From Meloidogyne chitwoodi (taxonomy: Eukaryota > Nematoda > Chromadorea > Rhabditida > Meloidogynidae): DNA of 64,000 nt. Location: the NCBI GenBank assembly GCA_015183035.1, contig JACZZP010000021.1, positions 62,001 through 126,000 of the forward strand, in the 5' to 3' direction. Position 1 is the first letter of the stretch. Each line of letters begins with the position of its first letter. Positions 62,655 through 64,000 of this stretch are shown piece after piece. The notes under the pieces were generated by a model, which had not been told where the DNA came from, did not search any database, and was given only the letters and a program-made list of their open reading frames with translations. The translations under genes and the position numbers were made by a program.

Positions 62655-63825
62655 ATGGAAGAAATCAAAAGTTTGTTTAAGAAAGCTGAAGCCACATTGG
62701 AAGTAAACCATTCTGGATTACCGTTCCCACACTATTATAGCGGCTTTGAGGATTTTACAACGTACCTAAAGAAGTTTAATCGAATTGCCACCTGCCAAGC
62801 ATGGATACCTTCAAGATGTGCACAAATCCTTCCTTTGTATTTAACAGGCTCAGCCTTGGCCATCTATGAGGAAATGTCTGATGTTGAGAAGAAATCTTGG
62901 AAAACTCTGGTGGAAGGCTTGGAAAAGAGATTAAGGAAAACATCAACGAAGGAAGTTTCCAGGCAAAAATTGATTGAAAGACGACAGAAGGAAGGGGAGA
63001 CAGTAGAAGAGTTCGCACAAGGCCTTAGGGATCTTGTAGAGCGGGCATATCCTGATTCTTCGCTGGAACTCGATTTTTTCAAGGATTTTCCTCAACGCCG
63101 AAGCAGAAATAAACTTGAAAGTTGAACAAGAAAGAATGGCCAAGAACTTCCGTGATGAACAATGCAGGCAACAATTCCGATCAGGACTTCTACCAGAAAT
63201 AAGGGAAAAAGTTATTTTTATGAAAGAGCCGGGTTCTCTAGAAGATGCGGTCGCTCAAGCACGAAAAGTGGAGGAATTAACATACACATTAAAAGAGGAT
63301 ATTTTGAAGAAAATAAAGAAAAATGAGGTGAAAGAAGCTCTGGCAGAGATAAATGAAATTCGGTTAAATCAGGACCAATATGAGTACGGATCCCAAGATG
63401 AGGAATATGAAATGACAGATCCATACAATGGGCAAACTTCGAATTTTTTTGATGATCAATGGAGAGAAGAATTGAAAAATAATCAAGAAGAAGAGGAAGA
63501 TTTAGACGTATATGATCAATGGAGAGAAGAATGGGGAGATGAAGAGGGAGATGACCAATGGGATGGAGATGATGAGGATCAATTGGAAGAAGGCGAAACG
63601 GATCAAGGAAAAGGAGGTCGGATCAACGCAAGCTTCTTTCCATATATATGCATACTGGCTTTAATTTGCATTTTGTTGCCAGTCGTTGATGCTCAAGAGA
63701 TTTTTGACCAAACTATGCCCATTATCAAATTGAATGAACTGAGTTCTTTGGTAGAAAAAGAAAATGCAAAATGTTTTGACGTAGCTGCAGCTAGAATGAT
63801 TGGTTGCATTTACTGGCTCTACTGA
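62655..63825 (+). pseudogene. gag-like polyprotein with one frameshift, fused to a signal-peptide-like tail
   Basis: First frame from ATG 62655: a retrotransposon gag capsid region (FPHYYSGFEDFTTYLKKFNR, LPLYLTGSALAIYEEM, RQKEGETVEEFAQGLRDLVE) ending at 63125. The homologous continuation (CRQQFRSGLLPEIREKVIF) is in another frame to 63825; the shift falls near 63080-63095. An acidic region with two DDQWREE-type repeats follows, then a strongly hydrophobic segment SFFPYICILALICILLPVVD and about 45 residues with two Cys, resembling the start of an envelope-like or other membrane protein. No zinc knuckle, protease or pol. Probably a pol deletion derivative. Confidence 0.75.
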
Positions 63826-63940
63826 AGTTTGGCTAAACGTTAAATCTGGATGTTCTGAAGATTTAAAAAGAATAAACCAAAATAGAAAAAAAAATTGATA
63901 CGTCCCATTAGTTAATTTGTTGTGACCCCCCGGTGTAGAA

Positions 63941-64000
63941 TGTCATAGTTATTTAATCATTATCGTCATAGTTATTTAATCATTACTTTTAATAATTTCA
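63941..64000 (+). repeat. Start of right LTR (cut by window edge)
   Basis: Identical to 60938-60997 over all 60 visible bases. Confidence 0.9.

Larger units (their letters stand above)
60938..64000 (+). mobile_element. LTR retroelement, gag only, right LTR at the window edge
   Basis: 60938-60997 (TGTCATAGTTATTTAATCAT...) is repeated exactly at 63941-64000, where the window ends, so these are the starts of left and right LTRs. The LTR begins TGTCATAG and contains a doubled GTCATAGTTATTTAATCATTA. The left LTR's 3' limit is not clear; GACA at 62614 is one candidate, which would put the minisatellite inside the LTR. GTGACCCCCCGG just before the right LTR may be part of the polypurine-side boundary. 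No reverse transcriptase, RNase H or integrase is present. Confidence 0.85.

Overview
The window reads as a very AT-rich nematode genome. Evidence: short introns with AT-rich ends (acceptors such as TTTTTAG and TTTAAAG), two nematode-style seven-transmembrane chemoreceptor genes, a LIPS-type secreted lipase, a class 3 lipase, a secreted phospholipase A2 and tandem families of small secreted proteins. A plant-parasitic tylenchid such as a root-knot nematode would fit, but that assignment is an inference.

Region 1 (1 to about 14.85 kb, possibly 15.3 kb) is one end of a Polinton/Maverick, a virus-like DNA transposon. On the plus strand it has a broken protein-primed B-family polymerase and a stand-alone PAZ-like gene. 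On the minus strand it has an adenain-like protease, a small membrane protein (broken), the major capsid protein, a small capsid-associated protein (broken), the minor capsid/penton-like protein, a retroviral-type integrase (broken), a basic protein, a small basic protein with a hydrophobic tail, the packaging ATPase and an uncharacterised protein. Polymerase and integrase carry frameshifts while the main capsid, ATPase and protease frames are open. The PAZ-like gene is the most unusual cargo: PAZ is the Argonaute domain that grips the 3' end of small RNAs.

Region 2 (15.7-22.7 kb) is a tandem array of five two-exon genes (family A). All have a near-identical signal-peptide exon, a KRYGPGG start to exon 2 and a hypervariable middle. 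Copy 5 is split by a palindromic transposon. Region 3 (22.9-28.6 kb) has a phospholipase A2 gene (minus) and a LIPS-type lipase (plus). Region 4 (30-57 kb) has two chemoreceptor genes embedded in a dispersed family of small secreted 10-cysteine Ly6-like proteins (family B). Family B has seven complete-looking or nearly complete copies plus fragments on both strands, amplified with their flanks as direct and inverted segmental duplicates. Region 5 (57.7-60.9 kb) has a class 3 lipase and a truncated family B gene. Region 6 (60.94 kb to the end) is an LTR retroelement with a frameshifted gag, no visible pol, a 22-bp minisatellite in its 5' part and the start of its right LTR at the window edge.

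Across regions 2-5 lie about twenty short terminal-inverted-repeat elements. Most have 8-bp target duplications fitting the hAT pattern nTnnnnAn. Several are nested, several carry tRNA-like RNA polymerase III modules, and one carries a relic of a hAT transposase C-terminus. All intron/exon models were spliced by eye; each complete model stays in frame over its full length.
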